From: WRDS01 sp964492775
GTDB taxonomy: Bacteria > Actinomycetota > Coriobacteriia > Anaerosomatales > PHET01
Assembly (NCBI GenBank): GCA_964492775.1
Contig: CAZBLH010000043.1
Span: forward strand, 1-11,109
Direction: 5' to 3'
DNA length: 11,109 nucleotides
The position numbers and the translations under genes are program-made. Under the pieces are notes generated by a model. It was not told where the DNA came from and did not search any database. It worked only from the letters and a program-made list of their open reading frames with translations. Below, piece after piece: positions 1 through 6,431 of the stretch. The number at the start of each line of letters is the position of its first letter. The stretch's first letter is position 1.

Positions 1-1214
1 CGCACTGGCGCTACAAAGAGGGCTACAAGGGTGACGAGACCTTTGACGAGCGCCTCTCGTGGCTCCGGCAGATGCTCGAGTGGCAGACCGAACTCAAGGA
101 CCCGCGCGAGTTCATGGAGGCGCTCAAGATCGACCTCTTCGACGAAGAGGTATTCGTCTTCACGCCCAAGGGCGACGTTATCTCCCTCAGACGCGGTTCG
201 ACGCCCATCGACTTCGCGTACGCGATCCACACCGAGGTCGGCAACCACTGCGTCGGCGCCAAGGTCAACGGCTCCATCGTCCCGCTCGCGTACGAGCTCC
301 AGATGGGCGACCGGGTCGACATCCTCACCAACAAGAACGCCACGCCGAGCCGAGACTGGCTCAACATCGTCAAGACCTCCTCGGCGAGAAGCAAGATCCG
401 CAGCTATTTCAGCAAGGTCACCCGCGTAGACGACCTGCAGCGCGGGCGCGACGAGCTCGCCAAGGTGATGCGCAAGCATGGTCTCGGCATCGGGAGCAAG
501 ACCGCCGAGAAGGCCATAGACGCCGTCGCCGAGGAGATGAACTACGTCCGCGGCGAGGACGTGCTGGCGCAGATTGGCGCCGGCAAGCTCTCGGCCAAAC
601 TCGTTGCCACGCGGCTGCTGAAGCGCATGAGCAAGGACTGCGAGGGGCCTGAGGCTGCCAAGGCGACCGCGGCCGTCGAGCCGCTGCCGCTCACGAAGCC
701 GATGACCGCGCCGCGCCAAGCACGCAAGCGTCCCGGAGGCGGCGTGGTCGTCAAGGGCATCGACGACGTCCTCGTCCGGCTCGCCCGGTGCTGCAACCCG
801 GTTCCCGGCGACGACATCATCGGGTTCGTTACGCGCGGCCGAGGCGTGTCGGTCCACCGGCGGACCTGCCCCAACGCCACCGAGCTTCTCTCGGCCCCCG
901 AGCGCATCATCGAAGTCGAGTGGGACCAGGCCAGCAAGTCTACGTACCAGGTCGAGATCTACGTCGAGGCGCTCGACCGGATGCGGCTGCTCCCCGACGT
1001 GACCGCTGCTATCGCCGAGTCGGGCGTGAACATCCTCTCCTCGGCGAGCACGACACACCGCGACGGCCTCGTGGACATGCGGTTCCTGTTCGAGATCGGC
1101 GAGATGGGGCGCCTGGACGCGCTTCTTCGCGACGTGCGTCAGGTTTCCGGCGTCTTCGACGCGCGCAGGATGCTGCCCGGCGAGTCCAACATGAAGAAGG
1201 AGCGCCATCGGTGA
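1..1214 (+). CDS. relA: RelA/SpoT family (p)ppGpp synthetase/hydrolase, C-terminal part (5' end outside window)
   Basis: The reading frame is open from base 3, so the gene starts before the window; about 403 residues are visible. The product makes and/or hydrolyses the stringent-response alarmone (p)ppGpp in the cytoplasm and senses stalled ribosomes through its C-terminal half. The first residues (HWRYKEG) are the end of the synthetase domain. A TGS domain follows at about visible residues 49-110 (VFVFTPKGD, STPIDFAYAIHTEVG), then a helical region. A zinc-finger-type domain carries the adjacent Cys pair in RCCNPVPGD (about 263-264), VHRRTC (His 285, Cys 289) and the family motif GFVTRGRGVSVH. 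The C-terminal ACT domain covers about 316-390. The catalytic hydrolase and synthetase residues lie upstream, so whether it is bifunctional cannot be judged here. The stop codon lies inside the Shine-Dalgarno of the next gene, suggesting co-transcription. Family assignment is secure; the relA versus spoT/rsh name is a convention. Confidence 0.96.
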   Translation, partial: HWRYKEGYKGDETFDERLSWLRQMLEWQTELKDPREFMEALKIDLFDEEVFVFTPKGDVISLRRGSTPIDFAYAIHTEVGNHCVGAKVNGSIVPLAYELQMGDRVDILTNKNATPSRDWLNIVKTSSARSKIRSYFSKVTRVDDLQRGRDELAKVMRKHGLGIGSKTAEKAIDAVAEEMNYVRGEDVLAQIGAGKLSAKLVATRLLKRMSKDCEGPEAAKATAAVEPLPLTKPMTAPRQARKRPGGGVVVKGIDDVLVRLARCCNPVPGDDIIGFVTRGRGVSVHRRTCPNATELLSAPERIIEVEWDQASKSTYQVEIYVEALDRMRLLPDVTAAIAESGVNILSSASTTHRDGLVDMRFLFEIGEMGRLDALLRDVRQVSGVFDARRMLPGESNMKKERHR

Positions 1215-1224
1215 GGAACCGTCC

Positions 1225-1869
1225 GTGAGGGTGACACGCGTTCCCGTGGGCGCTCTCGACACCAACTGCTGGGTCGTTTCCGACGACGCGGGAGGCCCCG
1301 CGGTGGTCATCGATCCAGGTGACGACGCCGAGGCAATCCTCGCCGCGGTGGGCGATCGGTCTGTGGCGGCGGTAGTCCTCACGCACGGCCACTTCGACCA
1401 CCTTGGAGCTGCTGACGCGGTCATCGCCGCTTCCGGCGCGCCGCTGCTGGTGCACGCCGACGACGCCGAGCGCATCACCTCGCCGGGGCCCACAGGGACC
1501 GGCGGAGCGATCTTCGGCTACCCGCACGTGGCGCCACCCGCCGACCGGCTGCTCGCCGAGGGCGACACCATCGAGGCAGGGGAGCTCACGCTCCGCGTGC
1601 TGCACACGCCGGGGCATACCCCCGGAGGTATCGTGCTGCTTGCCGAGGACCCTGCCGGCGGTGCGCCGCACCTGTTCTCGGGCGACACGCTCTTCGCGAG
1701 CTCGGTGGGGCGCACCGACTTCCCCGGCGGTGATGCCCGCGCGCTGTCGCGTTCCATCGCCGAGAAGCTCGCGCCGCTCGCCCCCGAGACGGTCGTTCAC
1801 CCGGGCCATGGCTCCGGCACGACCATCGGCCGAGAGCGGCGCCTCAACCCCTTCTGGCCGAGAGCCTGA
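1225..1869 (+). CDS. Metallo-beta-lactamase-fold hydrolase, glyoxalase II-like
   Basis: This 214-residue cytoplasmic protein has no signal peptide. The metal-binding signature is complete: THGHFDH at residues 53-59 (H54, H56, D58, H59), H131 in HTPGHT, the bridging D154 in FSGDTLF and H195 in VHPGHG. This predicts a two-metal (usually Zn/Fe) hydrolase of the short YcbL/glyoxalase II-like type, acting on a thioester or related small substrate; the substrate cannot be read from sequence. It lacks the C-terminal glutathione-binding helices of classical glyoxalase II, which fits its length. The GTG start at 1225 is chosen because GAGGA (1213-1217) sits 7 bases upstream and the protein begins at the expected beta strand. 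It follows relA by 10 bases and precedes crcB by 8, so the three are probably one transcript. An equivalent gene lies between relA and hisS in Mycobacterium. Confidence 0.9.
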   Translation: MRVTRVPVGALDTNCWVVSDDAGGPAVVIDPGDDAEAILAAVGDRSVAAVVLTHGHFDHLGAADAVIAASGAPLLVHADDAERITSPGPTGTGGAIFGYPHVAPPADRLLAEGDTIEAGELTLRVLHTPGHTPGGIVLLAEDPAGGAPHLFSGDTLFASSVGRTDFPGGDARALSRSIAEKLAPLAPETVVHPGHGSGTTIGRERRLNPFWPRA

Positions 1870-1877
1870 GCGCCGAG

Positions 1878-2264
1878 ATGGACCAGCATCTCCTAGACGT
1901 GCTGCTCATCGCCGCCGGCGGTGCCGGTGGTGCGGTCTTGCGCCACCTCGTGGGCCGAGTGGTCGGTCCGCAAGCCGATGGGAGCGTTCCCTGGCACACG
2001 TTCGCGATCAATGCCTCCGGCGCCTTCGCGATCGGGCTGCTCGTGGTGCTCGCGGCCCGTCTCGGCTGGCCGAGCTGGTGGCGGCCGCTTCTGGTCGTGG
2101 GGATCCTCGGCGGGTACACGACCTTCTCGGCTTACTCGCTCGAGATCGTGGAGCTCGCGCTCACCGGGCACCTCGCGACGGCGGCGGGCTACGCGTTCGG
2201 GTTGCTCGGCGTGGGTGTGGCGGCTTGCGCGGCTGGCGTGTTCATCGGGCGACTGGTGGCGTGA
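1878..2264 (+). CDS. crcB: Fluoride ion channel CrcB/Fluc
   Basis: The product is a 128-residue membrane protein with four hydrophobic segments (roughly residues 5-27, 38-61, 67-90 and 100-125), the usual size and topology of the Fluc/CrcB family. Family motifs are visible: GGAGGAVLRH at 14-23, the pore-region TFAINASGAF at 41-50 with N45, and GGYTTFSAYSLE at 78-89 with the conserved Thr, Phe and Ser of the fluoride path. Fluc channels are dual-topology dimers that leak fluoride out of the cell and protect enolase and other enzymes from poisoning. Only one copy is present here, so a homodimer is expected. The ATG at 1878 lies 8 bases after the previous stop and lacks a clear Shine-Dalgarno, suggesting translational coupling. 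No fluoride-riboswitch-like leader is visible upstream. Confidence 0.93.
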   Translation: MDQHLLDVLLIAAGGAGGAVLRHLVGRVVGPQADGSVPWHTFAINASGAFAIGLLVVLAARLGWPSWWRPLLVVGILGGYTTFSAYSLEIVELALTGHLATAAGYAFGLLGVGVAACAAGVFIGRLVA

Positions 2265-2304
2265 GGCAGCCACCCGGCGTACACGACCGGTGCCGCCCCG
2301 CGCG

Positions 2305-2333
2305 TGGAACGCTCACGCTGCATACTGCATAAT
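2305..2333 (+). promoter_or_regulatory. Candidate sigma-A-type promoter for hisS
   Basis: The 114 bases between crcB and hisS contain an AT-richer island. CATACT (2321-2326) and CATAAT (2328-2333) are possible -10 elements. A weak -35 (TGGAAC, 2305-2310) stands 17 bases before the second. The same ATACTGC string occurs around the aspS -10 candidate. No strong terminator is seen after crcB. The prediction is from sequence alone. Confidence 0.35.
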
Positions 2334-2378
2334 CGAGACCGCAAGCACGCACGCCCGCACCCCAACGGAAGGCCGCTC

Positions 2379-3653
2379 GTGGAATACCGCGCCCCCAAAG
2401 GCACCGCCGACATGCTCCCCGCCACCGCGCGCGCATGGGAGTACTTGCAGCGCACCGCTGCCGAGATCTTCGCCCGGTACGGCTACGAGCCCATCTACAC
2501 GCCGCTCTTCGAGCACACCGACGTCTTCGAGCGCGGTATCGGTGAGGCCACCGACATCGTCGGCAAGGAGATGTATACCTTCGCCGACAAGGGCGGCCGC
2601 TCCATCACTCTACGGCCCGAGGGCACCGCGTCGGTGGTTCGCTCGGCGCTCGAGCACAATCTCACCGCCAACGGGCAGGGCGCCAAACTCTACTACGCCG
2701 GCCCGATGTTCCGCTACGAGCGTCCGCAGAAGGGCCGCATGCGCCAGTTCTGGCAGATCGGCGCCGAGGCGCTCAACATGCCCGCACCCTCGGTAGATGC
2801 CGAGGTCATCGCGATGCTCATGGAGTTCTTCTCGGCGGTGGGGATCCCTCGCGACAACATGCGGCTGCTCCTTAACTCGATGGGCGACGACTGGTGCCGC
2901 CCGGCGTACCGCGCGACGGTCGCCGAGTACCTGCGCGCACACTCCGACGCGCTCTGCGACGAGTGCGTTCGGCGCGCCGACACGAACCCGCTTCGCGCCT
3001 TCGACTGCAAGAACCCGGGTTGCCGAGAGGTCATGGCTGACGCGCCGCTGCTGCGTGACGAGCTGTGTGACGAGTGCGCCGAGCACTACGCCTCGGTCAA
3101 GGGCCACCTCGACGGGCTCGGCATCCAGTACGTTGAGGACGCCACGCTCGTGCGCGGCCTCGACTACTACACGCGTACCGTCTTTGAGGTCCAAGCCGAC
3201 GCAGGCTTGGGCTCGCAGAACGCGATCGGCGGGGGAGGGCGCTACGACGGGCTCATGGAGGTCTTCGGCGGCGCGCCGACGCCAGGCCTGGGCTTCGCAC
3301 TCGGCTTCGAGCGCACGCTGCTCGCGATGGAGGCCGCAGGAGCGCCCGTGCCGTCGCCGGCCATCGCCGAGGTCTACGTCGCGCGCGTGGACGGGTGCAG
3401 CGAGGCTGAGGTCTTCGGTGTCACCTCGGCGCTTAGGACGTCAGGCATCGCTGCCGAGATGGACCACCAGAACCGCTCGCTGAAGTCACAGTTCAAGCAG
3501 GCCGACAGGCTCGGCGCGCGGCTCGTGGTCGTGCTCGGCCCCGACGAGATCGGTGCGGGCGAGGCCACGGTGCGCGACATGTCGAGCAAAGTCGAGGAGC
3601 GCGTGCCGCTCGCAGGGCTTGCCGAGGCGGTCGCCGCAAAGCTTGGGGGCTAG
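2379..3653 (+). CDS. hisS: Histidyl-tRNA synthetase
   Basis: This 424-residue class II synthetase charges tRNA(His) with histidine in the cytoplasm. Visible signatures are EGTASVVR (81-88), motif 2 FRYERPQKGR (111-120) followed by RQFWQIGAE, the histidine-specific LVRGLDYYTRT (257-267), GGGGRYDGL (284-292) and motif 3 GLGFALGFER (303-312). The C-terminal anticodon-binding domain starts near residue 330. The GTG at 2379 is chosen because the conserved N-terminus (EYRAPKGTADMLP) begins there and GGAAGG (2367-2372) is 6 bases upstream; an in-frame GTG at 2304 would add 25 residues unlike the family. The insertion domain holds six cysteines (C193, C196, C210, C215, C230, C233) in a CxxC...C...C...CxxC layout that could bind zinc. 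It is separated from aspS by 137 bases, as often seen in Gram-positive bacteria. Confidence 0.97.
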   Translation: MEYRAPKGTADMLPATARAWEYLQRTAAEIFARYGYEPIYTPLFEHTDVFERGIGEATDIVGKEMYTFADKGGRSITLRPEGTASVVRSALEHNLTANGQGAKLYYAGPMFRYERPQKGRMRQFWQIGAEALNMPAPSVDAEVIAMLMEFFSAVGIPRDNMRLLLNSMGDDWCRPAYRATVAEYLRAHSDALCDECVRRADTNPLRAFDCKNPGCREVMADAPLLRDELCDECAEHYASVKGHLDGLGIQYVEDATLVRGLDYYTRTVFEVQADAGLGSQNAIGGGGRYDGLMEVFGGAPTPGLGFALGFERTLLAMEAAGAPVPSPAIAEVYVARVDGCSEAEVFGVTSALRTSGIAAEMDHQNRSLKSQFKQADRLGARLVVVLGPDEIGAGEATVRDMSSKVEERVPLAGLAEAVAAKLGG

Positions 3654-3728
3654 CTGGCCGCAGCCGCTGCAGCTCGTAAGCTCGTCACGAGCGTGCCCGC
3701 GATGAGGGTATGTTCTATGCAGGTCGCG

Positions 3729-3734
3729 TATACT
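3729..3734 (+). promoter_or_regulatory. Candidate -10 element for aspS
   Basis: TATACT matches the sigma-A -10 consensus at five of six positions and lies 57 bases before the aspS start. No convincing -35 is found 16-18 bases upstream. The hisS-aspS gap (3654-3790) also has a small dyad at 3672-3692 (GCTCGT...ACGAGC) without a T run, which is weak as a terminator. Confidence 0.38.
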
Positions 3735-3790
3735 GCGCAGGTGTCTTCGCGCCCTGACCGGACCGCACGAACAGAAGGGGTCATCCGCCG

Positions 3791-5560
3791 ATGCTCGACG
3801 CCCGTTACTCAATCCGCACCCACACCTGTGGATCGCTCTCGTCAGGCTCGGTGGGCGAGCGCGTCACTCTCGCCGGCTGGGTTGCCAAGAGGCGCGACCA
3901 CGGCGGCCTGATCTTCCTCGATCTGCGCGACCGTACCGGCATCGTGCAGTGCGTCTTCGACCCGGACACCTCGGGCGCGTCCTTTGTGACCGCCGAGCAG
4001 GTGCGTCCCGAGTGGGTCGTCGCCCTTGAGGGCACCGTCCGCCCGCGCCCTGAAGGCACCGAGAACCCGAACATGGCCACCGGCCAGGTCGAGGTCATCA
4101 TTGATGGCGCACGGGTGCTCAACAAGAGCGAGACGCCCCCGTTCGAGATCGAGCCGGGCATTGACACCGACGAGCTCACGCGCCTGAAGTGGCGCTACCT
4201 CGACATCCGCCGCCCCGACGTCTTCTTCGCGCTTCAGCTGCGCGACCGCGTGACGCAGCGCTTCCGCAAGGCGCTCGAGCACCGCGGCTTCATGGAGGTC
4301 GAGACCCCGCTTCTCACCAAGTCTACGCCGGAGGGCGCTCGCGACTTCATCGTCCCGAGCCGCATGAACCCCGGCGAGTTCTACGCGCTGCCGCAGTCCC
4401 CGCAGCTCTTCAAGCAGCTGCTGATGGTGGCCGGCATCGAGCGCTACTACCAGATCGCACGCTGCTTCCGCGATGAGGACCTGCGCGCGGACCGTCAGCC
4501 CGAGTTCACCCAGGTCGACCTCGAGATGAGCTTCGTTGAGGCCGACGACGTGCTCGCGCTCACCGAGGACGTCATGCACGAGGTAATGCACGAGGCGGGC
4601 ATCGAGATGTCCACGCCGCTGCCGCGCATGACGTGGCACGAGGCCATGGAGCGCTACGGCTCCGACCGCCCCGACACGCGCTTCGGCCTCGAGCTCGTAG
4701 AGGTTTCCGAGGTCTTCTCGGCGAGTGAGTTCAAGGTCTTTGCCGGCGCGATTGCCGCCGGTGGGGCGATCAAGGCGATCAACGCGAAGGGTGCCGGCGA
4801 CTGGAGCCGCGGGCGCATTGACGCGCTCAACCAGCTGGCGATCGACTCCGGCGCCAAGGGGCTTGCCTGGGTGGCGTTCCCAACCGGCGGCGACGTGCGC
4901 TCGCCTGTCGCGAAGTTCTTCACCGCCGAGGAGATGCAGGCGCTCACCGAGGCGCTCTGCGTCGAGCCGGGCGATCTGGTGTGCATGGTCGCCGACGAGC
5001 GCCAGCTCGCCAACGAGGTGCTCGGCGTGATCCGCCTCAGGGTCGCCGACGAGCTTGAGATCCCGCGCGAGGGCTACGCGGTGATGTGGGTCGTGGACTT
5101 CCCGATGTTCAAGTACGACGCCGAGGAGGAGCGCTGGGTGGCAAACCACCACCCGTTCACGCGTCCCTTCGACGAGCATCTTGACCTGATCGAGTCGGAT
5201 CCCGGCTCGGTGCTCTCCTACGCGTACGACCTCGTCATGAACGGGCTCGAGATCGGCGGCGGCACGCTGCGAATCCACTCGCCCGAGGTGCAGCAGCGCG
5301 TGCTGGCTCACATCGGCCTCGACGAGCAGGAGGCTTCTGAGCAGTTCGGTTTCCTGCTGGACGCGCTCGCGCATGGAGCGCCTCCGCACGGCGGAATCGC
5401 GCTTGGGCTTGACCGCCTGGTGATGCTGCTCGCCAACCGCAGCTCGATCCGGGACGTCATCGCATTCCCGAAGACGAGCTCCGGTGGCGATCCGATGACT
5501 GGGGCTCCGGACGCTGTAAGCGCTCGGCAGCTCAAGGAAGTCCATCTGCGCACCGATTAG
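3791..5560 (+). CDS. aspS: Aspartyl-tRNA synthetase, predicted non-discriminating (Asp/Asn)
   Basis: This 589-residue bacterial-type class IIb synthetase begins with an OB-fold anticodon-binding domain (about 5-110, GWVAKRRDHGGLIFLDLRDR). The catalytic domain has motif 1 around RGFMEVETPLL (165-175), STPEGARDF and PQSPQLFKQLLM (201-212). Motif 2 is FRDEDLRADRQPEFTQ (226-241) and motif 3 is GLDRL (539-543). A GAD insertion domain spans about 295-420. The length is normal for bacteria. H37 in RRDHGG aligns with E. coli Leu30, and G89 in RPEGT falls where discriminating enzymes tend to have Lys. Both are the states reported for non-discriminating AspRS, so it probably also makes Asp-tRNA(Asn) for amidation by GatCAB. 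The ATG start is supported by AGAAGGGG at 3773-3780, 10 bases upstream. The window does not show gatCAB or asnS, so the dual specificity is an inference. Confidence 0.97.
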   Translation: MLDARYSIRTHTCGSLSSGSVGERVTLAGWVAKRRDHGGLIFLDLRDRTGIVQCVFDPDTSGASFVTAEQVRPEWVVALEGTVRPRPEGTENPNMATGQVEVIIDGARVLNKSETPPFEIEPGIDTDELTRLKWRYLDIRRPDVFFALQLRDRVTQRFRKALEHRGFMEVETPLLTKSTPEGARDFIVPSRMNPGEFYALPQSPQLFKQLLMVAGIERYYQIARCFRDEDLRADRQPEFTQVDLEMSFVEADDVLALTEDVMHEVMHEAGIEMSTPLPRMTWHEAMERYGSDRPDTRFGLELVEVSEVFSASEFKVFAGAIAAGGAIKAINAKGAGDWSRGRIDALNQLAIDSGAKGLAWVAFPTGGDVRSPVAKFFTAEEMQALTEALCVEPGDLVCMVADERQLANEVLGVIRLRVADELEIPREGYAVMWVVDFPMFKYDAEEERWVANHHPFTRPFDEHLDLIESDPGSVLSYAYDLVMNGLEIGGGTLRIHSPEVQQRVLAHIGLDEQEASEQFGFLLDALAHGAPPHGGIALGLDRLVMLLANRSSIRDVIAFPKTSSGGDPMTGAPDAVSARQLKEVHLRTD

Positions 5561-5577
5561 CGAGACAGTAGAGGTGT

Positions 5578-5607
5578 CGCGTGGCTGTTCTAAAGAGAGG
5601 CCACGCG
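5578..5607 (+). terminator. Perfect 8-bp hairpin after aspS (possible transcription stop)
   Basis: CGCGTGGC (5578-5585) pairs exactly with GCCACGCG (5600-5607) around a 14-base A/T-rich loop. It starts 17 bases after the aspS stop. No T run follows, so intrinsic termination is uncertain. The hairpin also covers the region where the -35 of the downstream RNA promoter would lie. The dyad itself is seen directly; its role is a guess. Confidence 0.45.
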
Positions 5608-5608
5608 C

Positions 5609-5614
5609 TAGACT
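5609..5614 (+). promoter_or_regulatory. Candidate -10 element for the 6S-like RNA
   Basis: TAGACT fits the TAnnnT -10 pattern and would start transcription near 5621, within two bases of the first closing-helix base of the predicted RNA (5623). The -35 region is weak (TGTTCT, 5586-5591, 17-base spacing). Confidence 0.4.
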
Positions 5615-5620
5615 CTTTGA

Positions 5621-5808
5621 TAGGCTTCGCCTTGTCTGTGGTCCGGCGCATAACGGCTGAACCAACATCGCTTGACCGGGAGCCCAAGATCTCGGGGCGG
5701 ACAGGGATCCCCGTTAAGGGGAAGCTGGAAGCTCCGTTGCGGGCACCCACCTGCTTAGGCAGGTTCACCCGGTCGGACTGCAGCAGGGCGGGCCACTTTG
5801 TCGGAGCC
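5621..5808 (+). ncRNA. ssrS: Candidate 6S RNA (RNA polymerase regulator)
   Basis: The bases between aspS and the lipoprotein gene can fold as one long hairpin with a large open centre. The closing stem pairs GGCTTCG (5623-5629) with CGGAGCC (5802-5808), then, after an internal loop, GTGGTCC (5638-5644) with GGGCCAC (5790-5796). A small 3'-side hairpin in the open region pairs ACCTGC (5749-5754) with GCAGGT (5759-5764). The upper arm includes GCTTG/CGGGC and GGAGC (5679-5683) with GCTCC (5731-5735). The string CACCCACCTGC..GCAGGTTCAC resembles the 3' central-bubble strand of many 6S RNAs. The roughly 186-nt length is right, and Bacillus 6S-1 also lies between aspS and rarA. 6S RNA mimics an open promoter, traps housekeeping holoenzyme and is used as template for product RNAs. 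The main alternative is a structured leader of the next gene, since the 3' end abuts its ribosome binding site. No covariance search was possible. Confidence 0.66.
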
Positions 5809-5819
5809 TTGGAGGAAGC

Positions 5820-6416
5820 ATGAAGCCCAGACTCGTCGCAGCACTTCTCGCAGCACTTCTCGCAGTAGCGCTAGTTGGTTGTGGTGGCGGCGCCGAAGAG
5901 ACGCCGGACACGGACGCGGCCGAGACCCCGGTCGAGACGCCCGCACCCGCTCCCGCCGATGGAGACGAAGCCCTTGTGGCGAACCGCTCTGACCTCTCGG
6001 AGGAAGTCTTCGAGCAGTTCCCGTCCGGCGAGGACGTGCCTGAGGCCATCGCCAAGCGCCTTGAAGAGGGCAAAGCGATGCTGCTGTTCTTCTACGGCTC
6101 GGACCAGCCCTCCACCAACGATCTGCGCGCCGAGGTCAACGCCGTCTCGTCGGCGAACCGCGGCCTGATCGACCTGGTCTCCTACGACCTCTCCAAGAAC
6201 GTCGAGATCGACAAGGACGGTAACGCCAAGGTCGACGAGGACAAGCTCGAGGGCGACGAGGCTGCCAAGCAGGCTGCACGGCTCGCCTCGGTACTCGGCG
6301 TCGATCACGTCCCCTACATCGTGATCGTGGACGAGCAGGGCTACGTCATCTTCCGGTCCCGCGGATTCATCGACCAGGAGTTGCTCGAGCGCCAGGTGCA
6401 GCGCACATCCAAGTAG
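5820..6416 (+). CDS. Predicted lipoprotein with redox-inactive thioredoxin-like domain
   Basis: This 198-residue protein has a lipoprotein signal: a Lys/Arg start, a hydrophobic Ala/Leu core at 5-19 and lipobox LVGC with C21 as the lipidation site. It should be anchored outside the cytoplasmic membrane. A Pro/Thr/Glu/Ala-rich linker (about 25-50) follows. Residues about 75-195 look thioredoxin-like: strand AMLLFFYGS (87-94), an active-site-like turn GSDQPST (93-99), and DHVPYIVIVDEQGYVIF (162-178) with the cis-Pro-type V164-P165 and the usual Asp-x-x-Gly turn. There is no CxxC and the only cysteine is the lipidated one, so thiol-disulfide chemistry is ruled out; a binding or scaffold role is possible. 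GGAGG at 5811-5815 supports the ATG. The gene sits directly after the 6S-like RNA and 15 bases before rarA. I do not recognise a named family. Confidence 0.85.
   Translation: MKPRLVAALLAALLAVALVGCGGGAEETPDTDAAETPVETPAPAPADGDEALVANRSDLSEEVFEQFPSGEDVPEAIAKRLEEGKAMLLFFYGSDQPSTNDLRAEVNAVSSANRGLIDLVSYDLSKNVEIDKDGNAKVDEDKLEGDEAAKQAARLASVLGVDHVPYIVIVDEQGYVIFRSRGFIDQELLERQVQRTSK
5837..5865 (+). repeat. 12-bp tandem repeat inside the signal peptide
   Basis: The unit CGCAGCACTTCT occurs twice in tandem (5837-5848, 5849-5860), followed by CGCAG. Each unit encodes four residues of the hydrophobic core (the Ala-Ala-Leu-Leu pattern). Slippage would lengthen or shorten the signal core in frame, without a frameshift. 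Confidence 0.8.
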
Positions 6417-6431
6417 GAGGCGCTTCACCGC

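Noticed and set aside
2304..2378. Upstream GTG start extending hisS by 25 codons
   Set aside because: The extra residues do not resemble HisRS N-termini; the GTG at 2379 has a better ribosome binding site and begins at the conserved EYRAPKGT.
2265..2378. T-box or other riboswitch leader for hisS (and likewise for aspS and alaS)
   Set aside because: The gaps of 114, 137 and 89 bases are too short for a T-box and lack the conserved TGGnACCGCG strings.
3706..3711. GGGTAT upstream of aspS as a SigB/SigF -10 element
   Set aside because: No GTTT-like -35 lies 13-16 bases upstream; a better sigma-A -10 (TATACT) is closer to the gene.
3842..5668. 608-codon open frame on the minus strand across aspS
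   Set aside because: It is antisense to a fully conserved AspRS. Long antisense frames are expected in high-GC coding DNA, and its His/Arg/Val/Leu/Asp-rich composition mirrors the sense codons.
6210..6245. EF-hand-like acidic stretch DKDGNAKVDEDK in the lipoprotein
   Set aside because: Spacing of the acidic residues does not fit the 12-residue DxDxDGxxxxxE loop; it is more likely a charged loop in the thioredoxin-like fold.
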